A DNA stretch of 52,500 nt from Anoxybacillus amylolyticus. GTDB taxonomy: Bacteria; Bacillota; Bacilli; Bacillales; Anoxybacillaceae. This document shows, piece after piece, positions 27,980 to 37,960 of this stretch (position 1 is its first letter; each line of letters starts with the position of its first letter). The translations under genes and the position numbers were made by a program. The stretch spans positions 100,001 to 152,500 of the forward strand of contig NZ_CP015438.1 in NCBI RefSeq assembly GCF_001634285.1, written 5' to 3'. The notes beneath the pieces are model-generated. The model worked only from the letters and a program-made list of their open reading frames with translations, did not search any database and had not been told where the DNA came from.

Positions 27980-28540
27980 TCACGCATTAAACTCATTCAT
28001 CACCTGCACAAAAGATGCTCCAACAAATTTTTCGCAAGCGTCTGCCGCACGGTGAATGGCTTGTTTTATTTCGAGCGCTTCTTCCGCTTGAAATCTCCCT
28101 AAAACATAATCTGTTATTTTTTGTCCGTTTTGCGGTCTGCCAATGCCAACACGAATTCGTTTAAACTGCTCCGTCCCTAAATGGTAAATGAGCGATTTAA
28201 TACCATTATGTCCTCCGGCACTTCCTTTTGTCCGTAAACGAATTTTGCCGACGGGGAGATCTAAATCGTCATAAATAACAACGACATCCTCTATGTTTAT
28301 TTTAAAATAATCAATGAGCGGACGAACACACTCTCCTGACAAGTTCATATATGTCAGCGGTTTACATAAAATAACTTTCTCTCCACAAATGATATGCGAA
28401 CCGAAAATTCCGTGAAACTTTGCTTGGTTATAAGAAACGTTCCACCGTCTTGCCAATTCATCAATGACCATGAACCCGACATTATGTCTCGTTTCTTCGT
28501 ACTCTTTTCCTGGATTTCCTAAACCGACGAACAGTTTCAA
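27980..28540 (-). CDS. pth: Peptidyl-tRNA hydrolase
   Basis: Releases tRNA from peptidyl-tRNA that drops off ribosomes; known as spoVC in B. subtilis. The 186 residues show the family start [13 protein letters not shown], the catalytic His in TRHNVGF (about residue 19), [11 protein letters not shown] and the [13 protein letters not shown] segment with the catalytic Asp. Positioned between ctc and fin. The hairpin upstream (28602-28626) separates it from ctc. Confidence 0.97.
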   Translation of the reverse strand: MKLFVGLGNPGKEYEETRHNVGFMVIDELARRWNVSYNQAKFHGIFGSHIICGEKVILCKPLTYMNLSGECVRPLIDYFKINIEDVVVIYDDLDLPVGKIRLRTKGSAGGHNGIKSLIYHLGTEQFKRIRVGIGRPQNGQKITDYVLGRFQAEEALEIKQAIHRAADACEKFVGASFVQVMNEFNA

Positions 28541-28601
28541 CAGTTGTTCTCCTCTCTTTATTCATATGCGAAAAGTGTGCACTTTTAGATAGTACAAAGA
28601 T

Positions 28602-28626
28602 GGTGTCCCAAAAGCAACGGGACACC
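28602..28626 (-). terminator. Hairpin between ctc and pth, possible terminator
   Basis: A perfect 8-bp stem GGTGTCCC / GGGACACC with a 9-base loop. The minus-strand tail (ATCTTTG) is T-poor, while the plus-strand tail is TCTCTTTT, so termination strength on the minus strand is doubtful. A second small stem (AAAAGTG / CACTTTT) lies at 28571-28586. Confidence 0.5.
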
Positions 28627-28720
28627 TCTCTTTTATTACCATATATACGCACTAAATACTTTCGCAAAACTATATATCGCATCTTTCTTGAAGAAAGACA
28701 ACCTTCTAAGACAGCTTTCA

Positions 28721-29350
28721 TTATGATTCTGGGATTGTTTCCCGGCCCTCTTCTGCTTCTGGTCGCCCAGCCTCTTGTTGCTCGCCACTATGAATTTCTT
28801 CTTCTTGTTTCGGCGGTAAAATGGAGGCGATGACTTCCGTTGGCTCGTGATTAATCTCGTATTTTCCACCAGTTTGAATATCGCCAACCGTCAACGTATC
28901 GCCAACTTGTAAATGAGAAATATCAACGTCAATGGAAGGCGGAATGTTTGCTGGCAATGCGCGAATCGATAGCTGGTGCAACGATTGCTGCAATACCCCA
29001 CCGTCTTTCACACCAGCGGCATCTCCAATTAAATGTACGTTTACATCAATCTCTACTTCTGTATACATATCGACCGCTTGAAAATCGACATGGACGATTT
29101 CGCTACGGAGCGGATCTTTTTGAATGTCGCGAAGTAAAGCCGTGAAACTCTCACCGTCTACATTTAACCTAATTAACGCATTACGGCCTTCGTCACGAAT
29201 CGTTTTAATAAAATCAGCCGCATTCACAAAAATTGCATGACCCTCAACGTTTTTTCCATACAATACGCCCGGAATGTTTCCTTCTAATCGAAGCGAGCGA
29301 ATGTAAGAGCGTTTTCCGTCTGTTCGTTTTTTCGCCTCTAATACAGCCAT
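28721..29350 (-). CDS. ctc: 50S ribosomal protein L25, general stress protein Ctc
   Basis: 209-residue TL5/CTC-type protein: an N-terminal L25 5S-rRNA-binding domain (residues 1-92) and a C-terminal beta domain (about 98-185), then an acidic Glu-rich tail. It binds 5S rRNA on the ribosome. In B. subtilis it is a sigma-B stress gene; here the upstream GTTTAAATC element is preserved but the -10 is degenerate (see promoter entry). It follows prs by 73 bases. Confidence 0.94.
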   Translation of the reverse strand: MAVLEAKKRTDGKRSYIRSLRLEGNIPGVLYGKNVEGHAIFVNAADFIKTIRDEGRNALIRLNVDGESFTALLRDIQKDPLRSEIVHVDFQAVDMYTEVEIDVNVHLIGDAAGVKDGGVLQQSLHQLSIRALPANIPPSIDVDISHLQVGDTLTVGDIQTGGKYEINHEPTEVIASILPPKQEEEIHSGEQQEAGRPEAEEGRETIPES

Positions 29351-29389
29351 GAATGAATCACCCTCCTGTTTTAGAATCTATGGATTACT

Positions 29390-29415
29390 TTGTCCTAAAA
29401 CAAGAAGATTTAAAC
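29390..29415 (-). promoter_or_regulatory. Possible sigma-B-type promoter of ctc, degenerate -10
   Basis: GTTTAA (29410-29415) matches the sigma-B -35 and 14 bp downstream stands GGACAA (29390-29395) where GGGTAT is expected (three of six bases match). Confidence 0.35.
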
Positions 29416-29423
29416 ATCGTGGA

Positions 29424-30374
29424 TTAATCAAATAGCGCGCTAATCGATTGCTTTTCGTAAACGCGAATAATCGCTTCGGCAATTAAAGGTGCTACAGACA
29501 GTTCTACAATTTTATCAATTTTCTTCTCTTCAGGAAGCGCAATGGAATTCGTTACGACTAACTCTTTAATTTTCGAGTTTTGAATCCGTTCGATTGCTGG
29601 CCCTGATAACACAGGATGCGTGCAACATGCATACACATTAGCCGCTCCGTTTTCCACTAACGCGTTCGCTGCTAATGTAATCGTCCCCGCCGTATCGATG
29701 ATATCATCAATTAGAATAGCAGTTTTCCCTTCTACTTGTCCAACGATATTCATAACTTCCGCTACGTTTGGTTTTGGACGGCGCTTATCGATGATCGCAA
29801 TCGGCGCTTTGAGGCGATCTGCCAATCGGCGCGCCCGTGTTACTCCGCCGTGGTCTGGCGATACGATGACAATGTCTTGGAGGTTTTTGTTTTTAAAGTA
29901 GTCCGCTAAAATTGGAACGCCCATTAAATGATCGATTGGAATGTCAAAAAATCCTTGAATTTGCGGTGCGTGTAAATCAAGTGTAATGACGCGAGAAGCA
30001 CCCGCTGTTTCTAAAAGATTTGCTACTAATTTTGCAGTGATCGGTTCACGCGAACGCGCTTTACGGTCTTGGCGTGCATAGCCGTAATACGGCATGACAA
30101 TGTTGATTGTCTTGGCAGAAGCACGCTTCAATGCGTCAATCATAATGAGAAGTTCCATTAAATGCTCGTTCACAGGTGCGCTCGTCGATTGGATGACGAA
30201 CACATCTCCACCGCGGATGCTCTCTTCGATGTTAATTTGAATTTCACCATCGCTAAACCTAGATACCGAACATTTTCCAAGCTGTACACCGATAATTTGG
30301 GCGATTTCTTCCGATAACTGTTTATTCGAATTCAATGCAAACAACTTTAAGCTTGAATCAACATATTGAGACAT
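29424..30374 (-). CDS. prs: Ribose-phosphate pyrophosphokinase (PRPP synthase)
   Basis: Makes PRPP from ribose 5-phosphate and ATP for purine, pyrimidine, His and Trp synthesis. The 316 residues carry the catalytic flexible-loop [12 protein letters not shown], the [12 protein letters not shown] regulatory-site segment, KRRPKPN, and the PRPP-binding motif [12 protein letters not shown] (about 220-231). Class I enzyme, full length. It lies directly after glmU, as in B. subtilis, and supplies PRPP to purR-regulated pathways encoded nearby. Confidence 0.98.
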   Translation of the reverse strand: MSQYVDSSLKLFALNSNKQLSEEIAQIIGVQLGKCSVSRFSDGEIQINIEESIRGGDVFVIQSTSAPVNEHLMELLIMIDALKRASAKTINIVMPYYGYARQDRKARSREPITAKLVANLLETAGASRVITLDLHAPQIQGFFDIPIDHLMGVPILADYFKNKNLQDIVIVSPDHGGVTRARRLADRLKAPIAIIDKRRPKPNVAEVMNIVGQVEGKTAILIDDIIDTAGTITLAANALVENGAANVYACCTHPVLSGPAIERIQNSKIKELVVTNSIALPEEKKIDKIVELSVAPLIAEAIIRVYEKQSISALFD

Positions 30375-30386
30375 GACAAACCTCCA

Positions 30387-31763
30387 TTAGGATTTTTTCT
30401 TCACGTTCAGACGTTCGACATAATTTTCTTTATTCACTTGACGGGCGCGGGCAATCGATAACGCATTGTCTGGAACGTCATTGGTAATGGTAGAGCCGGC
30501 TGCTACATACGCTCCTTTTCCAACCGTTACAGGAGCAATTAAATTCGCATTGCACCCAATAAATGCGCCGTCTTCAATTTTTGTCAAATACTTATTTTTC
30601 CCATCATAATTTACGGTAATCGAGCCACAGCCTAAATTTACGTCCTCCCCTACTTGCGCATCGCCAATATAGCTTAAATGTGATGCTTTGCTTCCTTTTC
30701 CGAACCTCGACTTTTTAATCTCGACAAAATTGCCAATCCGAACATCATCACCGATTTGCGAAGACGGGCGAATATGAGCAAACGGGCCGATGGTTACATG
30801 ATTTCCAATTTCACTATCATGAGCGACAGAGTGACGAATCGTTGTATTATCGCCGACGACGCAGTTGTTAATTTCTGAATGCGGACCGATGACGCAGTCT
30901 TCACCAATCACCGTTGCTCCTTCAATAATAGTGCCTGGATAAATAATCGTGTCACGTCCAATTTTCGCTTCCGGTGATATATACGTATGCTCTGGAGCAA
31001 TAATCGTCACGCCGTTTGTCATATGGTAGCGATTAATGCGATCGCGCATTATTTTTTCCGCTTGCATAAGCGCAATGCGATCATTGACGCCGATGGTTTC
31101 GTTAAACGAAGAAGCTTGATACGCGGAAACAACTGCCCCTTTTGCTTTTAAAATCTCAATGACATCGGTTAAATAATACTCACCTTGCACGTTGTTGTTG
31201 GATACATTTGTAAGCGCTTCAAATAACGAGCGGTTGTCGAAACAATATGTGCCTGTATTAATCTCATTGATCTCTCGCTCTAATTCTGTTGCGTCTTTAT
31301 GTTCAACAATTTTTTCAACGTGTCCTTCTTCGTTCCGAACGATGCGACCATATCCAGCTGGATTTTCCGCGATCGCTGTTAAAATCGTCGCTTTTGCATT
31401 TGTCGCAAGGTGGTGTTCTAACAACGATTCCATCGTTTCCGCTGTAATAAGAGGAGTGTCTCCGCAAACAACTAACGTTACCCCATCTTTGTCTTGCAAA
31501 TACGAAGCTGCTTGCATTACCGCGTGTGCTGTCCCGAGCTGTTCCTCTTGCAACGCAAACTCGCTTTTGGTGCCGATTTGTGCCTTTACTTGTTCGGCAC
31601 CAAATCCAACAACTGTAATCAATTTTTCGAGACCAAGCTGCAACACTTGATCGACTACATGCTGAACCATTGGCTTGCCGCAAACAGGGTGTAGCACTTT
31701 ATATAGCTTTGATTTCATCCGCGTCCCCTGACCGGCTGCCAATATTACCGCATATCGTTTCAT
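30387..31763 (-). CDS. glmU: Bifunctional GlcNAc-1-phosphate uridyltransferase/glucosamine-1-phosphate acetyltransferase
   Basis: Produces UDP-GlcNAc for peptidoglycan and teichoic acids. The N-terminal nucleotidyltransferase (about 1-228) has the [12 protein letters not shown] signature; the C-terminal left-handed beta-helix (about 250-450) shows hexapeptide repeats such as [16 protein letters not shown] and [11 protein letters not shown]. The ATG at 31763 has a GGAGG ribosome-binding site at 8 bases and gives [11 protein letters not shown] (458 residues); the five-codon upstream extension is unsupported. It is followed by prs. Confidence 0.97.
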   Translation of the reverse strand: MKRYAVILAAGQGTRMKSKLYKVLHPVCGKPMVQHVVDQVLQLGLEKLITVVGFGAEQVKAQIGTKSEFALQEEQLGTAHAVMQAASYLQDKDGVTLVVCGDTPLITAETMESLLEHHLATNAKATILTAIAENPAGYGRIVRNEEGHVEKIVEHKDATELEREINEINTGTYCFDNRSLFEALTNVSNNNVQGEYYLTDVIEILKAKGAVVSAYQASSFNETIGVNDRIALMQAEKIMRDRINRYHMTNGVTIIAPEHTYISPEAKIGRDTIIYPGTIIEGATVIGEDCVIGPHSEINNCVVGDNTTIRHSVAHDSEIGNHVTIGPFAHIRPSSQIGDDVRIGNFVEIKKSRFGKGSKASHLSYIGDAQVGEDVNLGCGSITVNYDGKNKYLTKIEDGAFIGCNANLIAPVTVGKGAYVAAGSTITNDVPDNALSIARARQVNKENYVERLNVKKKS

Positions 31764-31851
31764 GAATAGGGCCTCCAATTACCTTTTTATCCATAATTGA
31801 ATATATCTCAATTAGCTATGTATTTCAAGGCAACATTCTCTTTTGTCAAAA

Positions 31852-31886
31852 ATTAAAAGCCTGTCCAATGTCGGACAGGCTTTTTT
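31852..31886 (-). terminator. Terminator after spoVG
   Basis: A 12-bp perfect stem AAAAGCCTGTCC / GGACAGGCTTTT with T-runs on both sides, starting a few bases after the spoVG stop. Confidence 0.92.
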
Positions 31887-31890
31887 CTAT

Positions 31891-32181
31891 TTAAGAAGCA
31901 CCGGCTTCTTCCAGTTCTGCTTCAAGCTCACCTAAGCGGTGATACTCGGCCAATACAGCCTCTTGAATTTTCCCGCGGGTTGTGGAATTGATCGGATGCG
32001 CGATGTCACGAAATTCCCCGTCAGGAGTACGCTTGCTTGGCATAGCGACAAACAAGCCGTTATTGCCGTCAATTACGCGGATATCATGTACAACAAATTC
32101 ATTATCCAACGTAATAGACGCAATCGCTCTCATACGTCCTTCGGTATTCACGCGGCGTAATCTTACGTCAGTTACTTCCAT
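31891..32181 (-). CDS. spoVG: Septation/sporulation regulator SpoVG
   Basis: 96-residue nucleic-acid-binding regulator of septation and sporulation, almost identical to the B. subtilis protein ([39 protein letters not shown]). An upstream in-frame start exists, but the conserved ATG has an AAAGGTGGTGA ribosome-binding site. Its promoter is sigma-H type (separate entry), preceded by an A/T tract where AbrB binds in B. subtilis. It is followed by a strong terminator and so is monocistronic. Confidence 0.97.
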   Translation of the reverse strand: MEVTDVRLRRVNTEGRMRAIASITLDNEFVVHDIRVIDGNNGLFVAMPSKRTPDGEFRDIAHPINSTTRGKIQEAVLAEYHRLGELEAELEEAGAS

Positions 32182-32224
32182 TGTGCTCACCACCTTTTCC
32201 CTATATCAGAACTTGATTAATGGT

Positions 32225-32251
32225 ATTCCACATTTATCCCGTATTTCCTTC
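32225..32251 (-). promoter_or_regulatory. Sigma-H promoter of spoVG
   Basis: GAAGGAAAT (32243-32251) and GTGGAAT (32225-32231), 11 bp apart on the minus strand, match the sigma-H consensus (RNAGGAWWW / RNNGAAT) exactly; the -10 equals that of B. subtilis spoVG. An AT-rich stretch (about 32251-32285) lies upstream. Confidence 0.85.
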
Positions 32252-32342
32252 TTTTTTTATAAAATTTTTTTAAAAAATATCTAAAACGACCGGTTTCTGT
32301 CAAAATCGCGGGAAAAGTAGGTGAGCATACGTTAGCTACTCA

Positions 32343-32717
32343 TTATTTCACTAACGCAACGACTTCGATTTCAACTAGTGCATCTTTCGGCAATTTAGCA
32401 ACAGCCACACAAGAGCGGGCTGGTTTATGTTCGTTGAAATATTGTCCGTATACTTCGTTCATCGCCGCAAAATCGTCCATGCTTTTTAAAAACACGGTCG
32501 TTTTGACAACGGTATCAAGCGAGGCACCAGCTGCTTCCAACACAGCTTGTAAATTTTTAAATACTTGATGCGTTTGCTCTTTTACATCCCCTTGTACCAT
32601 TTCTCCTTCTGGCGTTAACGCAATTTGCCCCGAGCTGTAAAACATATTATTGACAATAATGCCTTGCGAATAAGGGCCAATTGCTTGCGGTGCTTTTGTT
32701 GTTTCGACTTTTTTCAT
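32343..32717 (-). CDS. ridA: 2-iminobutanoate/2-iminopropanoate deaminase RidA (YabJ)
   Basis: 124-residue YjgF/YER057c/UK114 protein that hydrolyses reactive enamine/imine intermediates from PLP enzymes. The trimer-cleft features are present, with the substrate-binding Arg in [11 protein letters not shown] and the C-terminal [10 protein letters not shown] signature. In B. subtilis yabJ is cotranscribed with purR and spoVG; here it follows purR by 16 bases, so a purR-ridA operon is likely, and no terminator is evident before spoVG. Confidence 0.94.
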   Translation of the reverse strand: MKKVETTKAPQAIGPYSQGIIVNNMFYSSGQIALTPEGEMVQGDVKEQTHQVFKNLQAVLEAAGASLDTVVKTTVFLKSMDDFAAMNEVYGQYFNEHKPARSCVAVAKLPKDALVEIEVVALVK

Positions 32718-32733
32718 AAGTAAAGGTCTCCTT

Positions 32734-33558
32734 TCATTCCATAAAGTTCATGTAGTTTCCTTCGTTAATCGTAATTTGCTTCTCTTTTATATTAACAGAT
32801 GAGAGCTTCACTAAGGAAATGTATTCGTCGACAAGCCGTTCACTCGGCTCTTCGGATTCAACGAGCACACCGATGCCAGCTACTCGAGCGTTAAATTCGT
32901 TTAATAAGCTAATCATCCCGTTGATCGTTCCGCCCGCTTTCATAAAATCATCGACGATTAACACGTTCGTTCCTTCTGCCAAGCTTCGTTTCGCCAATAC
33001 CATCGTTTGAATGCGCTTAGACGAACCAGAAACATAATTAATACTCACCATCGAACCTTCTGTCACTTTATTGTCATGGCGAACGATGACAACAGGAACA
33101 TTTAAAAAATGGGCAACAGCATAAGCTAACGGAATTCCTTTCGTAGCAATCGTCATGACCACATCGATCGCCCGATCGGCAAACAGCGACGCATATAGCC
33201 GGCCAATTTTATGGATAATGCGCGGATCGCCAAGAATATCCGTCATATACAAGTACCCGCCAGGTAATAGCCGATCGGGATTGGCTAGCTGCTCGCATAA
33301 ATACGCAACCGTTCCTTTTGCTTCTTCCATCGATAATTTAGGAATATATTGCACACCGCCTGCTGCGCCCGAAATCGTTTTTAACGTTCCGACACCTTGC
33401 TGCTCAAACGTTTGCTTAATGATCGCTAAATCTTCGCTAATCGATGACTTAGCCGATTGATACCGTTCCGCAAAAAATGTCAGCGGCACTAACTGGTGCG
33501 GATGTTCAAGGAGATAATGCGTCATATCGACTAAGCGGCTACTGCGCCTTAACTTCAT
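32734..33558 (-). CDS. purR: Purine operon repressor PurR
   Basis: PRPP-responsive repressor of purine genes. The 274 residues have an N-terminal winged helix (about 1-74, [18 protein letters not shown]) and a C-terminal phosphoribosyltransferase-like domain with the PRPP motif [14 protein letters not shown] (about 199-212). It binds paired PurBoxes with CGAA cores. A CGAA-containing PurBox-like sequence lies in its own promoter region (33574-33586), suggesting autoregulation as in B. subtilis. Followed closely by ridA. Confidence 0.96.
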   Translation of the reverse strand: MKLRRSSRLVDMTHYLLEHPHQLVPLTFFAERYQSAKSSISEDLAIIKQTFEQQGVGTLKTISGAAGGVQYIPKLSMEEAKGTVAYLCEQLANPDRLLPGGYLYMTDILGDPRIIHKIGRLYASLFADRAIDVVMTIATKGIPLAYAVAHFLNVPVVIVRHDNKVTEGSMVSINYVSGSSKRIQTMVLAKRSLAEGTNVLIVDDFMKAGGTINGMISLLNEFNARVAGIGVLVESEEPSERLVDEYISLVKLSSVNIKEKQITINEGNYMNFME

Positions 33559-33573
33559 ACATGGACCTCCCGA

Positions 33574-33586
33574 AAAACCGAATATT
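33574..33586 (+). promoter_or_regulatory. Candidate PurBox upstream of purR
   Basis: AAAACCGAATATT matches the PurBox consensus AWWWCCGAACWWT with one mismatch. It lies between the promoter and the ribosome-binding site of purR; the paired second box was not found. Confidence 0.4.
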
Positions 33587-33594
33587 TTAAAATA

Positions 33595-33624
33595 AATATA
33601 ACATTAATGTACGTTTTTAATCAA
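33595..33624 (-). promoter_or_regulatory. Candidate purR promoter
   Basis: TTGATT (33619-33624) and TATATT (33595-33600), 18 bp apart on the minus strand, at the 3' edge of ispE. Confidence 0.5.
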
Positions 33625-34486
33625 ATGAATTCCGCTCCCCCAATAACCGAACGGCAAACACTTGGTCACAAAATCCACGTAGTCCGTTGTAAATACGGTG
33701 CAAACGTGAATCATACTGCACTAATCCGAAAACAGTCGGTCCGCTTCCGCTCATTAAAACGGCATCTGCGCCAAACCGTTTCATTTGCTCTTTAATGTGC
33801 GCAACTTCTGGGTGCATGTTTAGCGTCACATCTTCAAGCGCATTGCCCACAAGCGAGCAAATCCGTTCGTAATCCCGGTCTTTAATGGCTTGTACCATTC
33901 CATCGACATCCGGGTGAAAAGTTCGTTGCAAGTTTAAGTTGCGATACACTTCGGCGGTGGAAACCCCTATTGTTGGCTTCGCTAAAATAACCCAGCAAGG
34001 TGGCGGTGCAGGGAGATGCTCAATTTTCTCCCCTCGTCCTGTCGCAAGTGCTGTTCCCCCATACACACAAAACGACACATCCGAACCGATTTTTGCGCCA
34101 AGTTCCGCTAATTCATCCATCGTCAATCCTAGTTGCCAAAGCTTATTTAATCCACGCAATGTCGCAGCGGCATCGCTACTTCCCCCCGCCAACCCAGCAG
34201 CGACGGGAATCGTTTTTGTAATCGAGATCGCCACACCTTTTCGAACCCCAAACGTTTCTTTTAACAATTTGGCGGCTTGATACGCCAAATTGCGATGATC
34301 GTCCGGCACAAACCGATTATGTGATATAATTTGAATCGTATCACTAGCAAGCGGCGCTAACTCGACCCGATCCGACAAGTCAATTGTCGTCATTACCATT
34401 TTGACTTCGTGGTATCCGTCTGGTCGCTTATGTAATACATCTAGCGATAAATTGATTTTTGCCGGAGCTTTTACCAATAGTCTCAA
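33617..34486 (-). CDS. ispE: 4-diphosphocytidyl-2-C-methyl-D-erythritol kinase
   Basis: GHMP kinase of the MEP isoprenoid pathway. The 289 residues show the start [17 protein letters not shown], the ATP loop [15 protein letters not shown] (about 92-106) and the C-terminal [14 protein letters not shown] three codons earlier overlaps the AGGTGG ribosome-binding site; the TTG at 34486 has 5-base spacing and gives exactly the B. subtilis length. Positioned between sspF and purR. Confidence 0.95.
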   Translation of the reverse strand: MRLLVKAPAKINLSLDVLHKRPDGYHEVKMVMTTIDLSDRVELAPLASDTIQIISHNRFVPDDHRNLAYQAAKLLKETFGVRKGVAISITKTIPVAAGLAGGSSDAAATLRGLNKLWQLGLTMDELAELGAKIGSDVSFCVYGGTALATGRGEKIEHLPAPPPCWVILAKPTIGVSTAEVYRNLNLQRTFHPDVDGMVQAIKDRDYERICSLVGNALEDVTLNMHPEVAHIKEQMKRFGADAVLMSGSGPTVFGLVQYDSRLHRIYNGLRGFCDQVFAVRLLGERNSFD

Positions 34487-34582
34487 CCTGTCCACCTACT
34501 TTAACGACTTCAAAACTTATACGAACATTTTACCACAAAACCGCACCAATCATTAATATTATCAAGAAACATTCGTTGTTGA

Positions 34583-34610
34583 AAACAAAAACCGAAGCAA
34601 AACGCTTCGG
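34583..34610 (-). terminator. Terminator after sspF
   Basis: A perfect CCGAAGC / GCTTCGG stem with a five-base loop is followed on the minus strand by TTTTTGTTTTC, 17 bases past the sspF stop. Confidence 0.85.
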
Positions 34611-34626
34611 CTGTCGCGAGCATTAT

Positions 34627-34809
34627 TTATTCTTTCGTTTTGTTGGCTAAATGGTGTTCGGCCAGTTGTATCGCTAGTTTCACCATATTCCCTGCATCTT
34701 TCGCACGGATGGCACCCCAGCCTTCTCTTTGTACCACGTCGTAAAACCCAAGCTCTTTCGCTAACTCTTCTTTAAACCGTTCCGACATGATTCCCCGACG
34801 TCGTCCCAA
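34627..34809 (-). CDS. sspF: Small acid-soluble spore protein SspF (alpha/beta-type related)
   Basis: 60-residue spore DNA-binding protein of the SspF branch: [20 protein letters not shown] start, and the conserved ELGFYDVV and [12 protein letters not shown] segments. It starts with TTG behind AAAGGAG at 9 bases; the same start residues occur in B. subtilis SspF. It is expressed in the forespore in relatives. Located between veg and ispE, with its own terminator. Confidence 0.93.
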   Translation of the reverse strand: MGRRRGIMSERFKEELAKELGFYDVVQREGWGAIRAKDAGNMVKLAIQLAEHHLANKTKE

Positions 34810-34895
34810 ACAAAACAGCTCCTTTCCAATCCCGCGACACCTTTAGTATTCGCTGTTTTTTAAAAAACACAACAAAAAAAGCAGCAAACAAACGT

Positions 34896-35159
34896 CTACT
34901 GCCTCCCCATCGCCATATGATCATCGTCGAAAAACGTTAGTTGCACTGTTTCTGTTAATACGTCTGCATAGCTGTAAGATACGCGCTCGAACGCATTTTC
35001 TGTTTGATCGAGCTCAATGACAAAGACGGAAGGATACGTTTCTGCCAAAATCCCACAACGTTCAATCGTCTTCCTTCTTCCGCCGTTTGCTTTTAATGTC
35101 AAGCGTTTGCCGATATTCGAATCTAACGCTTTTTTAATATCGGATAAAGTTTTTGCCAT
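34896..35159 (-). CDS. veg: Veg protein, biofilm-related regulator
   Basis: 87-residue Veg-family protein: start [19 protein letters not shown], then the conserved [19 protein letters not shown] segment. In B. subtilis Veg stimulates biofilm genes by antagonising SinR, and its gene has one of the strongest vegetative promoters. Two promoter-like pairs lie upstream here. It precedes sspF. Confidence 0.94.
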   Translation of the reverse strand: MAKTLSDIKKALDSNIGKRLTLKANGGRRKTIERCGILAETYPSVFVIELDQTENAFERVSYSYADVLTETVQLTFFDDDHMAMGRQ

Positions 35160-35183
35160 TCGCTCTCCACCTCACTAATTTTG

Positions 35184-35251
35184 ATTATAACAAATATTAA
35201 TAAAAAAATCAAAAATAAAAAATTATATCAATGCTCTTTCCTTTGTGTCAA
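35184..35251 (-). promoter_or_regulatory. Two tandem sigma-A promoters of veg
   Basis: Upstream pair: TTGACA (35246-35251) and TATAAT (35222-35227), 18 bp apart. Downstream pair: TTGATT (35207-35212) and TATAAT (35184-35189), 17 bp apart. Both are on the minus strand in a strongly A/T-rich region. Confidence 0.75.
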
Positions 35252-35319
35252 TGTGTTTTTTTCTACATTTTTCTCATTTCCGCATATAGTCTATCCCTAG
35301 ATGGCAAAAATTATGTATA

Positions 35320-35364
35320 AAAAACAGAAAAGATCGCCCGCCTCTTATTGGTCGTCGCGATCTT
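35320..35364 (-). terminator. Terminator after yabG
   Basis: An AAGATCGC / GCGATCTT stem enclosing a 19-base loop that itself can pair partly, with TTTTCTGTTTTTT after it on the minus strand, right at the yabG stop. Confidence 0.75.
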
Positions 35365-35365
35365 G

Positions 35366-36244
35366 TTATTCTTCTTGAATTAAACGAAACGGCATCCCTG
35401 TACGCAACACCCCTTTCGTTTCCACTCCCCCCAATCCTTTTTCCCCTGTCAATGTATTGCGTAACACATCCCACACATTTACCGTTTCTATAAATGGGGT
35501 GAAACTAATTCTTGACACAATATACACTGGATCTAGTGCGTGAATATTAACGCGAGCAGGCGAGCTCGCAAAATTAGCACCTGCACGAATGAGCGATTCA
35601 AAATGCGATTGACACGCGCCCGCAAAAATGACGAGTTGATCAAGATGCGGAATTTTTTTTCGTGCCTCTTTCACTGTTTGCACAAAATATTTCGAATGGC
35701 GGTATGCCCGTAAATCCGTTATTTTTCCTTTCGATTTCGAGTAAGAATCGTGGCCGGTAACAACTAAAATATCGGGTCGAACTTGCTCTAAAAGTGCCCC
35801 AATTTTCTCTGGCATCTCTTTTTCCTCACAATATACTCCATGTACTGGGACACCGATTCGTTCATACAAGTTTAAACATTTTTGTAAATAAACAGGGTCG
35901 CCGTCTAGATGAAGAACGCGCCCTGGAATGTGAAAAAAATCTTTATCCGTTTGATACCCCCCAGTCGCTCGATATTCCGTTTTCTGCTTTAATAAATGGT
36001 AATCTTGGCGAAACAATTTAAACGATTGCTCAATCAGTTCCTGTTCTTTTTTCTCCCTAAGTTGCCGTTCCAATTCATCGACAATCAATAAATCGGCAAA
36101 CGGGGCATCCGCCATTAACCGTACATCCTCCCCGTAAAGAATCGCTTCTTTCTCTCCGTCTTTCTCTTTTATGTCCACGACACGAAACAATAAATCACAT
36201 TCGTACGACTTTCTTGCCACAATATCTCCTATTTTTACCTCCAT
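35366..36244 (-). CDS. yabG: Sporulation-specific cysteine protease YabG
   Basis: 292-residue peptidase family U57 protein that processes spore coat proteins (SafA, CotT and others in B. subtilis). The candidate catalytic residues are His in VVTGHDSYSK (about 165) and Cys in FAGACQSHFE (about 211). The N-terminal region (1-60) has an SH3-like beta character (KIGDIVARKSYECDLLFRV). A sigma-K promoter upstream fits mother-cell expression. Flanked by ksgA and veg as in B. subtilis. Confidence 0.93.
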   Translation of the reverse strand: MEVKIGDIVARKSYECDLLFRVVDIKEKDGEKEAILYGEDVRLMADAPFADLLIVDELERQLREKKEQELIEQSFKLFRQDYHLLKQKTEYRATGGYQTDKDFFHIPGRVLHLDGDPVYLQKCLNLYERIGVPVHGVYCEEKEMPEKIGALLEQVRPDILVVTGHDSYSKSKGKITDLRAYRHSKYFVQTVKEARKKIPHLDQLVIFAGACQSHFESLIRAGANFASSPARVNIHALDPVYIVSRISFTPFIETVNVWDVLRNTLTGEKGLGGVETKGVLRTGMPFRLIQEE

Positions 36245-36276
36245 CTTTTGTTCCCCCCAGCCTCTGGTTTATTAAG

Positions 36277-36303
36277 TACAATATGCATACATACAAAAGA
36301 AGT
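36277..36303 (-). promoter_or_regulatory. Sigma-K promoter of yabG
   Basis: AC (36302-36303), 16 bp, then CATATTGTA (36277-36285) on the minus strand matches the sigma-K consensus AC-N16-CATANNNTA fully. yabG is sigma-K dependent in B. subtilis. Confidence 0.7.
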
Positions 36304-36307
36304 GAAG

Positions 36308-37773
<1,466 letters not shown>

Positions 37774-37783
37774 CGTAATTGTA

Positions 37784-37960
37784 CGTACTGCTACTAAAAA
37801 TATAGACAAACCTATATTTTTAGAGTGTTCCTGTTTCAACGAACCCGACCTCGCCAAAAGGCTACTATCGTTTGTATGGCTCTCCACAGGCGTTAATTCC
37901 CGACTAGCCATCGGTATCATACCGTCCTCGTTACGTGAGAACGATATAGTCTGTGGCACG
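37784..37960 (-). ncRNA. Probable TnpB omega (right-end) RNA
   Basis: In IS605/IS607 elements the 3' end of tnpB and the following non-coding right end form the guide-scaffold RNA. Here about 145 non-coding bases follow the tnpB stop, rich in paired G/C blocks (for example GGGAATTAACGCCTGTGGAG around 37880), and end in a 12-bp perfect stem at 37794-37823. The guide would be read from bases just beyond the element, that is, the start of rnmV. The 5' boundary is not visible. Confidence 0.55.
37794..37823. repeat. 12-bp perfect hairpin near the right end of the IS
   Basis: CTAAAAATATAG and CTATATTTTTAG flank a six-base loop, about 5-10 bases inside the inferred element end. It is probably part of the right-end recombination site or of the omega RNA scaffold. 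Confidence 0.9.

Noticed and set aside
34852-34867. AT-only palindrome TGTTTTTTAAAAAACA between veg and sspF as a terminator
   Set aside because: The stem has almost no G or C and is followed by no T-run after the GC part; too weak to call.
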